60,481 nt of DNA. Source: Rhodospirillales bacterium (lineage in GTDB: Bacteria > Pseudomonadota > Alphaproteobacteria > Rhodospirillales > Thalassospiraceae). How positions within the stretch are numbered: the first letter of the stretch is position 1; each line of letters begins with the position of its first letter. Shown here piece after piece: positions 50,101 through 59,400 of the stretch. Below the pieces are notes generated by a model. That model made no database searches. It was not told the DNA's origin and was given only the letters and a program-made list of their open reading frames with translations. Location: the NCBI GenBank assembly GCA_019634165.1, contig JAHQVT010000004.1, positions 1 through 60,481 of the forward strand, written 5' to 3'. The position numbers were made by a program, and so were the translations under genes.

Positions 50101-53100
50101 TGTTCGCGTCGTCTTTCGGGCTGATCGGGTGCACCTTGCTGTCGGATGGCGCTGCGCCACCTATGGAGGTGACCGATCCCGACAGGATTGTGAACAGGTT
50201 GTCGAGCGTGTGTTGCGTGTTGGACGGCAAGGTGACCGGCGGCATAGTTGTTGGCAGGAACGAGGTTGGCGCGGCCGGTGTCGTCGGGACTGGCCGGGTG
50301 ACACGGATGCCGGTCTTCCCTTGCGAAACCGTGGCATCGATGGTGGTCAGCTCGCCCGGTGCCACAACATACAGGTCCCGCTTCCCCGCCTGATCGATGG
50401 GTCGGGTCGTCAGTACGGCGTTGGCGTAGGCCGGCGGGGTGGTGCCGACAAACCGTATAACCATCGTGACTGTTGCCGTTCCGTCCGAACCGAACAAGGA
50501 TGCAGGTAGCCCGGTTCCGTGATAAAGATAGGTGCTAGTCGTTGTGCTGATACCGTACCGCCACAATTTATAGATCGGATCCAAACCGACGGTCGCGCCG
50601 CCCTGCGCGGATGTCGGAAAATCGTTCTGGGCCATGATCGTGGTTGTGCGGTCGATGGCCGAAAGTTCGACCGAAGCGCCGTTCAACCAGGCGATGTCGA
50701 TTTTGGAGACAGACGTGCTACCTGTTCCGCCGCCGGAATCGATGTCCGTAATCAAAGCGTGCAGTTGCAGGAGGCCCGTCTTGTTGACGTTGACGATCTG
50801 GTAAGTGTCGGCCAGATGCCCGGCCTTTTGCCCCACTGCAGCGGGGAGAGATATGCGTTTCACTTTAAAATCGACACATAGCGCCCAATCTGGCGCCGCG
50901 GATAGGGCTTTGCCGTTCTTCACCCGACCAGGGCGGTCCGGGTCCGACTCGTACTGGTATACTGCGAAACTCGAAAGCGGTGCGCCGATTGACGTGACGG
51001 CTCGTTCGAGAGCGGGCGGAAAATGCCAGAGTGATTCTTGCGTCTTTGGCGTCCCAACTGATTTCTGCTGCACAGTCGCCCCCAGTTTCAGTTGGAAATG
51101 CTGGTCTTGAACTACCGCGTTCGGCATGTCGGTGAAGGTAAAAGACGAACTGCTGGAATCGACTTTGCCCTCCATCCAGGCAGTCGGGAGCATCAACGAG
51201 CTCTTGTCCTTACTCGCGCTGTACACTACGGCCGAAATGTCTTTCTGCTCATAAATAGAGGCTAATCCCCATGCGTTGACATTCCCGCTATATCCCACCA
51301 CGACCATGCCAGTGTGAGTCTGTTTGAGGGAGATTTGTATTTGTTGTGCGGTTTGTCGGTAAAGAGGAACTGCCACGCCGTCGCCATTGATAACCCGCTT
51401 TCCGTTAAGCAGAAACCTTGTCGCCATTCCTGCGAGTGAGGCGTATTCGCCGTCTAATGCCTCTAAGCCGGAGATGATCTCACCGATCGTTAAGTTCTCG
51501 TTGCTGCCGAAGATTTTAGTACTCTTGATCGCCGTATGCAGCGCGCTTTGAACGAGTAGCATTGTGTATTCCTTAAGCAGTATAGTTTGACAGCTGAACT
51601 GCGAATGGAAACTTGTATCGTCCAACGCTCCGAGTGGCGTCATATGCATCGGGTTATCCGTGGACTCCGCTTCTAACAAAACCCTTTCAATTGCTTTTGT
51701 TAGAAGCGGACTTTCATCTACCACATCGAGTACATCGTCCTTGCCGCAGGAAAATGAGATTATCTCTAGGCCGGGTAGGATCGGGAAGAAGGAGAACTTC
51801 TGGCCTGCTGACGCTGTGGCGACATAACTGATCTTAAAGCTTTCGCTATATAAGCCTATGAGATCATCAATTGAAGGTCCGCTCGTCGGGGACGCAGCCA
51901 TCTGCTGCAATTGCTGAACGAAGACCTCTATCTGTGCTTTGCTGAGTGTGATGGTATCTGCCGTTTTCTGCGAGATCGCCGTATGACTGGTATTACCGAT
52001 TGATGCGAGTGCCCATCGAACGACTCCTGAGATCAGGTTGGTGAAAGAGGAGTCGCTGCCTGCTGTGCCCGGGGCTGTCATGCCGAATTGGCCGACATAC
52101 CACCAAGACGGGGTGTCCGTGCCCGGATAGTTTGAATAGGTCGCTTGCGGCAACAAATGGACCGTCAGGGGGGCGGTATTCTGGACGGGCCGATATATCG
52201 GCGGACTGGATATTTCCTTTGCGCTAGCAGTTTCTTCTTCCGGTCCTTCAAGCTGGCTGTCATATCCTGTGAAGGCGGGAATTTGCCATGGTGCGGTTGT
52301 CGTCTGGCCCAACACGATGTGTTCGTGGATAGTGGTAGAGAAGTGGCAATGAATGTGAATGGTGAAGAAGCCGCAATTGATGCCGACCGTGATCGCGACC
52401 GACACCCCGGCGGAAAGGTCGACCGGGATGTCCTGATAGGCGACGATGTCCATGTCGGCGCGAATGATTACTTTCACCTGAACCGAAGCGGTGATGATGA
52501 AAAAGTTGATCTCGCCGGTCAGATGACCGGTAATAGCGACTGTCGCCCTGATGTCATAGTACTCATCCTTGTATCCGGGCGCGTGACCGGCGCTGTCAGC
52601 AACGAGTTGTCTGTATTCCGCGAAGGTCCCCTGAAACAGCCCTTCGAGTAAGATGCTGAGGGACGCGCTAAGCGGCCCGCTGTGGAACGACCGGCCGAGG
52701 CCCGCCCGGATGCCGATGCCGATTTCGGTTATGGGGTTGAAGTCGCCCACCGGGTTACCGTTGGTGTCCTTCTCAACCGTCGGCAGTGAGGCAGGATGCA
52801 AGCCGTTCAGTTTTTTGTAGTAAAAACCGCCCGCGCCAGAGAATTCCCCGGCGGACAACGAGAAGGAATGTGAGAAATCCAGGTTCTTCGGAAATCCCAC
52901 ATTAAAGCTGAAATCCCCGTTTGTGTAGACCGCCATGGAGAAGGACGGCAGCGTAAGCGACACCGCGCCGTATTCGAACCGTCGAATATCGCTGGGCAGC
53001 GTGATTTCACCGGAATACTCGCCGATCGTCGGGCTCACCTTTCGGTACAGTATTTCCGCCTCCAAGCCCGCAAGGACGTCGAGTTTCTTGGATCCGTTCT

Positions 53101-55147
53101 TCGTCGACTTGGTGACCTTTAGTGCAAGGCCATATAGCTGGGGATCGTTGAAGACGAATTGCACGTCAACTTGGCCGAGGAATTGCACGTGCGCACCAAG
53201 CAACCAGCCAGCCGATTTATTGAACTCCAGTATTTCCGGATGAAATTTGCCTTGCGCCGCAGACTGTAGCGCTTTGCCCAAATCGTAGACGATGTTGTCG
53301 ACGGAACTGAGCGCTTTGTAGTTGTTGGGTGGTTGGAACTTGCTGGATGTGGTGTTGAACGCAAGATGCTGTCCTGCGGCCAGCAGTTTGAGGTCGAAGA
53401 CAGGCGCCTTGCCAGGGACCGTGGGCGGGCGTTCCTGGGCCGGGTCCCAAGATGGGATGGTTTCGCCGAAAATCGTGCCGGTGGGCGTGATCTTGATGCC
53501 GCTGCCGCCGGTTGTCTTCCGGGCCGGCTGGTAGTCGATGGTGACTGCTGAAAGGGAAACGCCCAGGAAATCAATCGGCTTGTCCGGGGCGTAGGTGCAG
53601 GAGACTTCCTTCGTGCCCGTGTCGATTTTAAGGCTCACACCGTCCAGCGAGATGGCAGAGAACACGCTGCTCCAAGGATAGGGGAGGGTGAAATATGGGT
53701 TGTCCGCCGCCTCCCCCACGAACCAGGACAAAAGGTCGCCGAGGTTATCGCCGCTGCCGAAGGAAAGGGTAGCAGTCCCGCCCTTCGCAGGCGCGGCGTT
53801 TTCCGTATAGGTGCCGTCGATTTCGAACTGCGGGCAGGATATCTTCGCGGTGTATTCCGTGGATATACCAAACGTGTAGCCGAGCGAGAAGTTGAACCCG
53901 TCCATCACGAAATCGGCGGCAACACTACCGGACGTCTCGTGACCCGAACCGTCCTGCTTTTTCCGCCGGTCGAATGTCAGCGTCATGTCGGCGTTTATTG
54001 TTTCGCCGTCCAGCGACCATTGATCTTCGAAGACACCGCTGAACGTAAATTCGCCGTTTCCGTCCCCAGCACTCGAATAGCTGTAACTGATGCCGAGGGC
54101 GGCGATCGAGAAATCGCCGATGGCCGACGGTATGTTTTGGTAGTCGTTCGGCGCGAAGATAAAACCGAGGTCGCTCAGGCTGACCTCATACGTGGTGGGG
54201 GTCGACTTCGGCGTTTGCCGCGCTTTGTTACGAAGGGTCCAAGTGGCCGGGATATCTATGAACCCCGAAAACTGCCAGGACTGCGACACCGTGTCCATTT
54301 CCGCCGAGACGTTGAGGACAAGATACTGCAGGCAGATCAACTGTGCGCCAATGGATCCCTGTGTGCTGCCGGGCGCATGGGAAAACGCAAATGACAACTC
54401 GTCGACGGACAACAGATCGGGAATCAAGCTCAACGGGCCACCGTCTCCTGTCTCGATAAGGGCATTGATGTCGAACGATGAATCGCCTGGCGCGGCCGTG
54501 AAATCGAGACGAGTCAGGTAAAGATCGGTTGGAAATGTGAAAACGCCGAAGCCAAAATGAGAGAAGAAGTCGCTAATATCGAGAGCACTGCCCTTGGGCA
54601 AGGACAGCTCAAGAATAATACCCGGAAACGTAAGCGAGACATCCAGCGTGAAGCCGCCGATTGTTGTCGTCCCATTGACCGATCCGAATATCGACTCCGA
54701 TTCCTCGCCCGGCATGGTCCAAGCGAAATCGATAGTATCGAGGACCAACGTCAATTTTTTCCCATCAATATCCGCGATATCCCAAGACAACCCGGCAGCA
54801 CCGTTTGTATAGAATCCCAGTGCGCACGAAACTTGAATGACGGACTTATCCGCCGTACCCAGAAGAAATCCGACCTCTGTGAGCGCGATATCGGCGGATG
54901 GTAGGATCCCGTTTGGGACGATGGTGCTCATCATATTTCCGCCAAGTAGACCGGAAATCTTATTAAAACTACCTAGTCCTTGTCCTGCCGCCGGTGGCGT
55001 CGGTTCAAAGTTGATGTTAACAGGAATGACAGCGGCATCGACATATTCCGCGTTTTTGGCAAGTGTAGCATAGTCCAGCGGAAACACCGTACCTGAAGCT
55101 ATATGCGCCTGAATCTGCTGTTTGAGCGGGACGGGTGATTTTGTCAT
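47108..55147 (-). CDS. Giant beta-rich protein, 2679 residues, function unknown
   Basis: Not recognised; a weak memory of DUF6603-like giants is not reliable. No signal peptide, transmembrane segment or P-loop is visible. Residues 1-950 are mostly alternating beta-strand pattern with repeated phrases such as FTFPTDLYLTRLDF and SLTLPSFSMAVYTNGDFSF. They end at a histidine cluster (FTIHIHCHFSTTIHEHI, about 925-943), a possible metal site. About 950-1240 is more helical. A Pro/Thr linker sits at about 1617-1644. The C-terminal third is again beta-rich. Composition varies along the gene. AGGAAGAG sets ATG 55147, 13 bp after the nuclease stop. Confidence 0.85.
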   Translation of the reverse strand: MTKSPVPLKQQIQAHIASGTVFPLDYATLAKNAEYVDAAVIPVNINFEPTPPAAGQGLGSFNKISGLLGGNMMSTIVPNGILPSADIALTEVGFLLGTADKSVIQVSCALGFYTNGAAGLSWDIADIDGKKLTLVLDTIDFAWTMPGEESESIFGSVNGTTTIGGFTLDVSLTFPGIILELSLPKGSALDISDFFSHFGFGVFTFPTDLYLTRLDFTAAPGDSSFDINALIETGDGGPLSLIPDLLSVDELSFAFSHAPGSTQGSIGAQLICLQYLVLNVSAEMDTVSQSWQFSGFIDIPATWTLRNKARQTPKSTPTTYEVSLSDLGFIFAPNDYQNIPSAIGDFSIAALGISYSYSSAGDGNGEFTFSGVFEDQWSLDGETINADMTLTFDRRKKQDGSGHETSGSVAADFVMDGFNFSLGYTFGISTEYTAKISCPQFEIDGTYTENAAPAKGGTATLSFGSGDNLGDLLSWFVGEAADNPYFTLPYPWSSVFSAISLDGVSLKIDTGTKEVSCTYAPDKPIDFLGVSLSAVTIDYQPARKTTGGSGIKITPTGTIFGETIPSWDPAQERPPTVPGKAPVFDLKLLAAGQHLAFNTTSSKFQPPNNYKALSSVDNIVYDLGKALQSAAQGKFHPEILEFNKSAGWLLGAHVQFLGQVDVQFVFNDPQLYGLALKVTKSTKNGSKKLDVLAGLEAEILYRKVSPTIGEYSGEITLPSDIRRFEYGAVSLTLPSFSMAVYTNGDFSFNVGFPKNLDFSHSFSLSAGEFSGAGGFYYKKLNGLHPASLPTVEKDTNGNPVGDFNPITEIGIGIRAGLGRSFHSGPLSASLSILLEGLFQGTFAEYRQLVADSAGHAPGYKDEYYDIRATVAITGHLTGEINFFIITASVQVKVIIRADMDIVAYQDIPVDLSAGVSVAITVGINCGFFTIHIHCHFSTTIHEHIVLGQTTTAPWQIPAFTGYDSQLEGPEEETASAKEISSPPIYRPVQNTAPLTVHLLPQATYSNYPGTDTPSWWYVGQFGMTAPGTAGSDSSFTNLISGVVRWALASIGNTSHTAISQKTADTITLSKAQIEVFVQQLQQMAASPTSGPSIDDLIGLYSESFKISYVATASAGQKFSFFPILPGLEIISFSCGKDDVLDVVDESPLLTKAIERVLLEAESTDNPMHMTPLGALDDTSFHSQFSCQTILLKEYTMLLVQSALHTAIKSTKIFGSNENLTIGEIISGLEALDGEYASLAGMATRFLLNGKRVINGDGVAVPLYRQTAQQIQISLKQTHTGMVVVGYSGNVNAWGLASIYEQKDISAVVYSASKDKSSLMLPTAWMEGKVDSSSSSFTFTDMPNAVVQDQHFQLKLGATVQQKSVGTPKTQESLWHFPPALERAVTSIGAPLSSFAVYQYESDPDRPGRVKNGKALSAAPDWALCVDFKVKRISLPAAVGQKAGHLADTYQIVNVNKTGLLQLHALITDIDSGGGTGSTSVSKIDIAWLNGASVELSAIDRTTTIMAQNDFPTSAQGGATVGLDPIYKLWRYGISTTTSTYLYHGTGLPASLFGSDGTATVTMVIRFVGTTPPAYANAVLTTRPIDQAGKRDLYVVAPGELTTIDATVSQGKTGIRVTRPVPTTPAAPTSFLPTTMPPVTLPSNTQHTLDNLFTILSGSVTSIGGAAPSDSKVHPISPKDDANNFVYDHIFTLVPAYAPPTKASETQPPAANNPYQFMGQTIDFDLLPTDLFGNQWGPISGTSLTARYTDPVFSLKQLPYLNLDYMISGTGTQAQLGIAFHWTAPDYGTYTPDQKARDLTAYAMAIYQLEAKSIDDPGLVATIATSLLGGSANASNIGTVDILDNLKAIYKAIVTSAASPTLKIINVSVSSDDGNFNSQIIYPLTVTLTLKRQGPIDPAFKDDPKVLQSTVSISPQAVGTTSSQKSLRPFAEAFKAAYAAQGLLIAVGPLFKHGADPQDHQVWVVNYGKGGIDISFPPSTPSYFAPKPLSNQLQSRSNITYTGLDGTKQTVSVTNVDLDAVMKQFMAAVDAFATPELCIPATRINSQAVDDINNAKLKIIGNLLTYVTNLVDGTSYDPTNDSGTAIAVAAAKYREACLVQLGNFYKMASVVAIDVKNAGTDPASTVNIQGIPQISGASGTTSSNEFSLTSGHAPISTSGSTITFGLYPKQIRDYEYYGASLDFQLEAIEHGLDTVIINGETYNVGSWLRFVIDPGDIQVGKVDIPIPLRTFPTSPHLTKQYAEDLGISSANQDQLLRSTKSWSLNCDFSHKYAAQDEVFVSVDTSQSTGTHCDIDTELSSGKAGDLLDALIEFQAIYPSLRSDFNLMRAGHTTGVSAALTTFATLVAKVASSSWSIKSTGNQTNQTNAATSDTLAVTLWEGAKTTGSNPTPTDTDPWVAKISVCGEQNTMGVFPTISIPGYSTLPQSMPSDFSGNAMTYTFEDADGNPLLAKDAWAIREHTLVVEPVGYQYGVSPKTTTVNPFNILDWQFGNTTIMVKRNADLPSPFHYQTPIVAYKAPVKPYLETSIKINMAGLGTDDGLPGPRHLSSHLLAFFQALLASSASVPGSGRFQMVTSFEFPSNPNVAGLKPIQLPISFRLPTQVVFQSPVQATNYITEIESVIVGWLNENNLNNTDRPDLWGTGSTAVLRFEVTIFGGTSETASPILRLSNIVLPAAMVQW

Positions 55148-55160
55148 CTCAAATCTCTTC

Positions 55161-56465
55161 CTATCCAACGTTAAACGTAATTCGCAGAGGCAGATGATCA
55201 CTGACAAAAATTCGATAGAACAAAGCTGCATTGAATAAATTCGGAAAGTTTAAGTTCCCCGAATTATTTCCGTCAAATAGTGCCTTAAAGTTCGTATGAA
55301 CCGTTGGGTCGTTCTCTACCACTTTAGGAAAATTGTAATTTTTGACATATTTCTGGACCGCGCGGTCCGCACGGATTTCTGCGCCGAGGCTGGTGTTCAC
55401 CAGCGCATCCAGAGCGTTGAAAACGCCGGATTCCTGGAACACCCCTCTTTCTAACCTGTAAAACAAAACGTCGCGAGGGGAGCCCAATAGCTGCGGAACA
55501 TCGGCGGGCTTATCGAGCAACGTCCGTTTGTTTGCGAGACCAGTGGCATAGTGCACCATGGATGAATCATATTCATTCTTACTCGAATTCCAGGTGCCTC
55601 GCGTAAATGGGGGATCTGCTGTCAGTATGGCCTTGGCCGATTCGTCGATCTCGTTCGTACTCGTGATATTTAAATCCCCGGCGGCGATAACCTGTGGGCA
55701 CACTTTTATGTTATGAAGTTGGGGTAAACAGCAGAATAGAGATGTTCCCATTCGTGCTCCAAAGCCAGCGGAAGGAGCATGATAAACTAGAACGAAGATA
55801 GGCGCATTGCCGTTCTTGACCTTTATGACCGCGGGTCGGCGGACTTTATAGAACAGAAGATAATCACTTTTCAAAAAACCGGTGAGGAACGTATCGCTAT
55901 GGAGAGAGCCTTTTTTGCCTGCCGTCGTGAAAAGAAGCTCCCCGGCTTTAGGAAATAATGCATGTTTGAGACCAGCCAGATAGTTTTTTGTCGGCATAAT
56001 AGTAGGGGCTCGGTCTTTCTTTGCGTCCCAATCTACAATCTGGATACACAACCCAATCTTTTTATCTGCGAATTCCTCGTCTGCGAATATCCCCGTATCG
56101 TGTCTGGTAAACTGTTCCAAAAGCCCGTCTACATATAAAACGGCGTATCCTTCTCGGTTCACAACGCCTTCCAAACCCTCCGACCGACTTTTTTTTGAAG
56201 ACCTCTGGGTCCCATCGATATCTTCTGTAATACCGGCGGGTATCCAGCCGTGCTTCCAAGTTACCGGTGTACAATTAGTCAAATATGCGGCCGTAGACGG
56301 AAGCCATTCTATGCCACCCGGTTTCAATTCCTGCATGATGATTATGTTGGCACCAGTTGCCTTTGCCATGAGACCGATAATGCTCGAACGGGCGAGATTC
56401 TCATCATGTTTTGGGTTCTGGCCAAATGTCTCGACATTCCAGATAAGGACGGTGATCTTCGTCAT
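55161..56465 (-). CDS. EEP-superfamily nuclease/phosphatase-like protein
   Basis: A 434-residue protein with the endonuclease/exonuclease/phosphatase fold (DNase I, ExoIII, sphingomyelinase relatives). The active-site residues are all visible: Asn10 in LIWNVETFG, Glu46 in MQELK, His229 in VLVYHAPS, Asp264 and Asn266 in AAGDLNIT, Asp423-His424 in SDHLPLRI. No signal peptide. The substrate (DNA, RNA, lipid or phosphosugar) is not predictable. The region is AT-richer than its neighbours. It starts one base after the stop of the upstream giant (TGAGATG) behind a G10 run, so translation is coupled. Confidence 0.88.
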   Translation of the reverse strand: MTKITVLIWNVETFGQNPKHDENLARSSIIGLMAKATGANIIIMQELKPGGIEWLPSTAAYLTNCTPVTWKHGWIPAGITEDIDGTQRSSKKSRSEGLEGVVNREGYAVLYVDGLLEQFTRHDTGIFADEEFADKKIGLCIQIVDWDAKKDRAPTIMPTKNYLAGLKHALFPKAGELLFTTAGKKGSLHSDTFLTGFLKSDYLLFYKVRRPAVIKVKNGNAPIFVLVYHAPSAGFGARMGTSLFCCLPQLHNIKVCPQVIAAGDLNITSTNEIDESAKAILTADPPFTRGTWNSSKNEYDSSMVHYATGLANKRTLLDKPADVPQLLGSPRDVLFYRLERGVFQESGVFNALDALVNTSLGAEIRADRAVQKYVKNYNFPKVVENDPTVHTNFKALFDGNNSGNLNFPNLFNAALFYRIFVSDHLPLRITFNVG

Positions 56466-56466
56466 C

Positions 56467-59400
56467 TCAACTCCCCCCCCCCGCCGCCTTATCAACATAG
56501 CCGCCGAACCAGCCCAATGTTGGCTTGACGACGGCCCCGCCGTTGCTTGCGGACGTGTCGCCGAACAAGGTCACGTTGGTCGTGCCTTCCGGCGGGAAGG
56601 ACAGGCTCAGCAGCGTCAGGGCGATGCTTTCGAATTCGATGACGAATGTGTTTGGGCTTCCCGTGCCCTCTGCATCGACCTTGTTCAGGACGATGTTTTT
56701 CGCGCCGAACTTCACCACGCCCTCCAGACTGACGCTGAGACCGACCCCGTCCGGCCCGGACAGCTTGAATTCGGGGGACGCCGCCACGCTGCCCGTTCCG
56801 TCACCCGGGGTCCAGGCGAGCAGCAGGCTGGCCGAAATGCCGTGATTGGACCCCATGGCGCCCTGTCCGCCCAGATCCATGTCGAATTCCAGCGCGTACC
56901 AATCCCCCGTGGGACCGGGCAACGAAATCCCCGACGGCAACGTTGTTTCCAAGGGCCGATAGCCCAAATCCTTAGGCAGATGGTTCTGATCGCCGCTGAT
57001 CAGGCCCTTGAGTTTTAACGGGAGTTGGGACAACAGACTGCCGTCGCGAACCAGATTGAAGGCTGAGTCCTTCGGCGCGCCGGAGGACGTGCCGCCAGAA
57101 ACCCAAAGCTTGCTCGGATTCTGCGCGAGAACCAGGGCCGAGGTGTCGAACACGAAGGCCGGGTCGCCCCCGGTCGCTGGCTGAACCAACTCCAGCGCCA
57201 GCCCCCGATAGGGCAGGTATTGATAAGACAGCAGGTCGAAGGTTGGATCCGCCAGAAACTCCAGATTGCCTTGCAGGTTGAACACGATCTTCGTCGCACT
57301 CTGCGAAACGCTCGCCACCGACATGGTTGCCTGGGTGATTTCGTTGCGGGCAAAGGCGGCCGAGGCCGGATAGAAGTCCTGGATTGTCCCGCTTGCGGTT
57401 GAGAAGGTGTAGGAGGGCACTCCGTCGATCTTATGGTAGCTGCCGATCAGCTCGAGATTGTTGGTACCATACTTTGTCCCGTCGGGGCTCATACGTTGGA
57501 CTTTGTCTCCGAATAGCTTGTTTATCAGCAACATGGATTTGCTAGAGAAGGTCTGCAGGACTGCTTTCTCGAACACGGCTTCCAGAACAAGGACCTTGAA
57601 CTGATAGTCCGAGGGGCTGGAAATGTACGCAGGCAAGTTTTTTGCCTCGGCGCCCAACTCTGGATCTATGTAGTGGACGAGGCCGAACATGGCACTGTTG
57701 AGCGCATAGCACTCGTTGGTGCCGGAGGCTGTGACATGATTGATTGCGTTACCAACGTGGTGCCCGTAGAACAGGTTCTTGTCGATCCCGGCCATCAGCG
57801 CCTTGATCGGTGTCGGCAATGAGGTGGCGACCACGTCCACCTTCAGGGCGATGAATCCGTTCCAGTTTTCGTCGTCTATCAACGAACAGAAGTTGGCCAA
57901 GCTCTTGATACCGTTTCCGTTGTCATAGAGCTGCTTGGCCTCTTCGAAATAGTTGGTGAGCCAAGTCGAGAGGAACAGTCCATCTGGATCGCCCGAGGTA
58001 TGGGTAAAGGTCTCACGCTGGGTCCAGAGATCCGGATGCCGGGCCATCTGCGCCAGGCTGAAAGTGCCGGATTTGAAGATCAGCACGTTACTGAAATTGC
58101 CGACAGAGGTGTTTGCCGCGAGGTTCAGTGTGAACGGCCAGCCATCCATGTCGATTTGCGAAGCGAGCGTTCCGTATGCGCCCGACTGGGTCTGGAACGG
58201 TTCATCCTTTACAGCATCTCCGCGTGTGATCACCAGAAATTGCTGATTGGTCAGAAACGCCTTTTGAAAGGGTTCGGGAAGTGCCTTGCTGCGATCACCG
58301 GACGAGAAACGAAATTGGATACTGGTTTCTTTGTCGTCCGTGCCCGGCGACATCTGCGCCAGTTGCATTTCGGTCCAGAGTCCGTTGGCGATGGTCGCCT
58401 GATGGCCTTGCGGCGTCACCGCGTATAGGTTGCCAGCTTTGTGTAAACTCGTTGTCGTCGACATGGCTTCAATATTGACTTGCCGTTTCGGGTTCAGGCA
58501 CTGGAACTCTAGTGCATTGATGTACTTGGCCTCGGCGCCGAAACCGCTGGCCACAGGGACCATCGCCCGATAAGGAACGATCGGGAAACAATAATGCGGC
58601 TTTGTTGTGTCAACCGTGTTCGGCAGCGCATTAAGCGATAGCGGGAAATAGATGAGATCATTCTTGTCCGATGTCTGCGCTTTGTCGGCACAAAAGAATG
58701 GTGCTTCATTCGGTTCCGAATAGTAAGTGCGCGTCGAGGGGGTTTTTGGATCTCCCGGAAGAATCATTGCCCAGGAAGTTGTGTAGGTTCCCGGACTTTC
58801 GGTTGGAGAAGAGAAAGCCAAGTGTTCGTGCTCAGGCTTACTGGGATCGATCTCAACGGTCGCCTCAGCAGGCTGCTGAGGATAAAAGGTCAGCATGTCT
58901 CCCTGAGCGAACTCGATGGTCTCGACTCCTGACAGCCCGCATAAGAGTTCACCGCCAGAGGAACCTGTCCCGACTCCCATGCTAAAATTGCCCGAAACGG
59001 TCAAGTAGAGCTGCTTATCCCCACTGCCATCCGACGCGAACCTTGTGTCAAATTGCAAGCGTGATGCCCCGCCTCGTTGAATCGTCAGCTGAATCTTTTC
59101 GTCTAAGCACGTTCGAAAAGCGCTGTCGAAAGTTGGAGATGGCGCGCCATTACCAGGATATTCGTAAAATTGAAGATAGGTGTGCGTGGGATCGGTTGGT
59201 GCCAACGGCCAAATCTGTACCGTAACGATTTGACCGCTCCATGAGTCCTGCCTATCAAGTAAGGGAAAGACAAGTGGAGACGGGGGATATTTCGTTGACG
59301 CTTGTGTATCTGAAGTCGACAGACTGTAACTGAACGCGGGCCCGACCTCGGACATTGCGGCTTCCCAAGCTCCCGTCAAACACAGCGCACCCGGTGTCTT

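Noticed and set aside
54594..55073. Antisense frames inside the giant genes
   Set aside because: Several open frames on the plus strand mirror the codon pattern of the giant genes and have no start signals.
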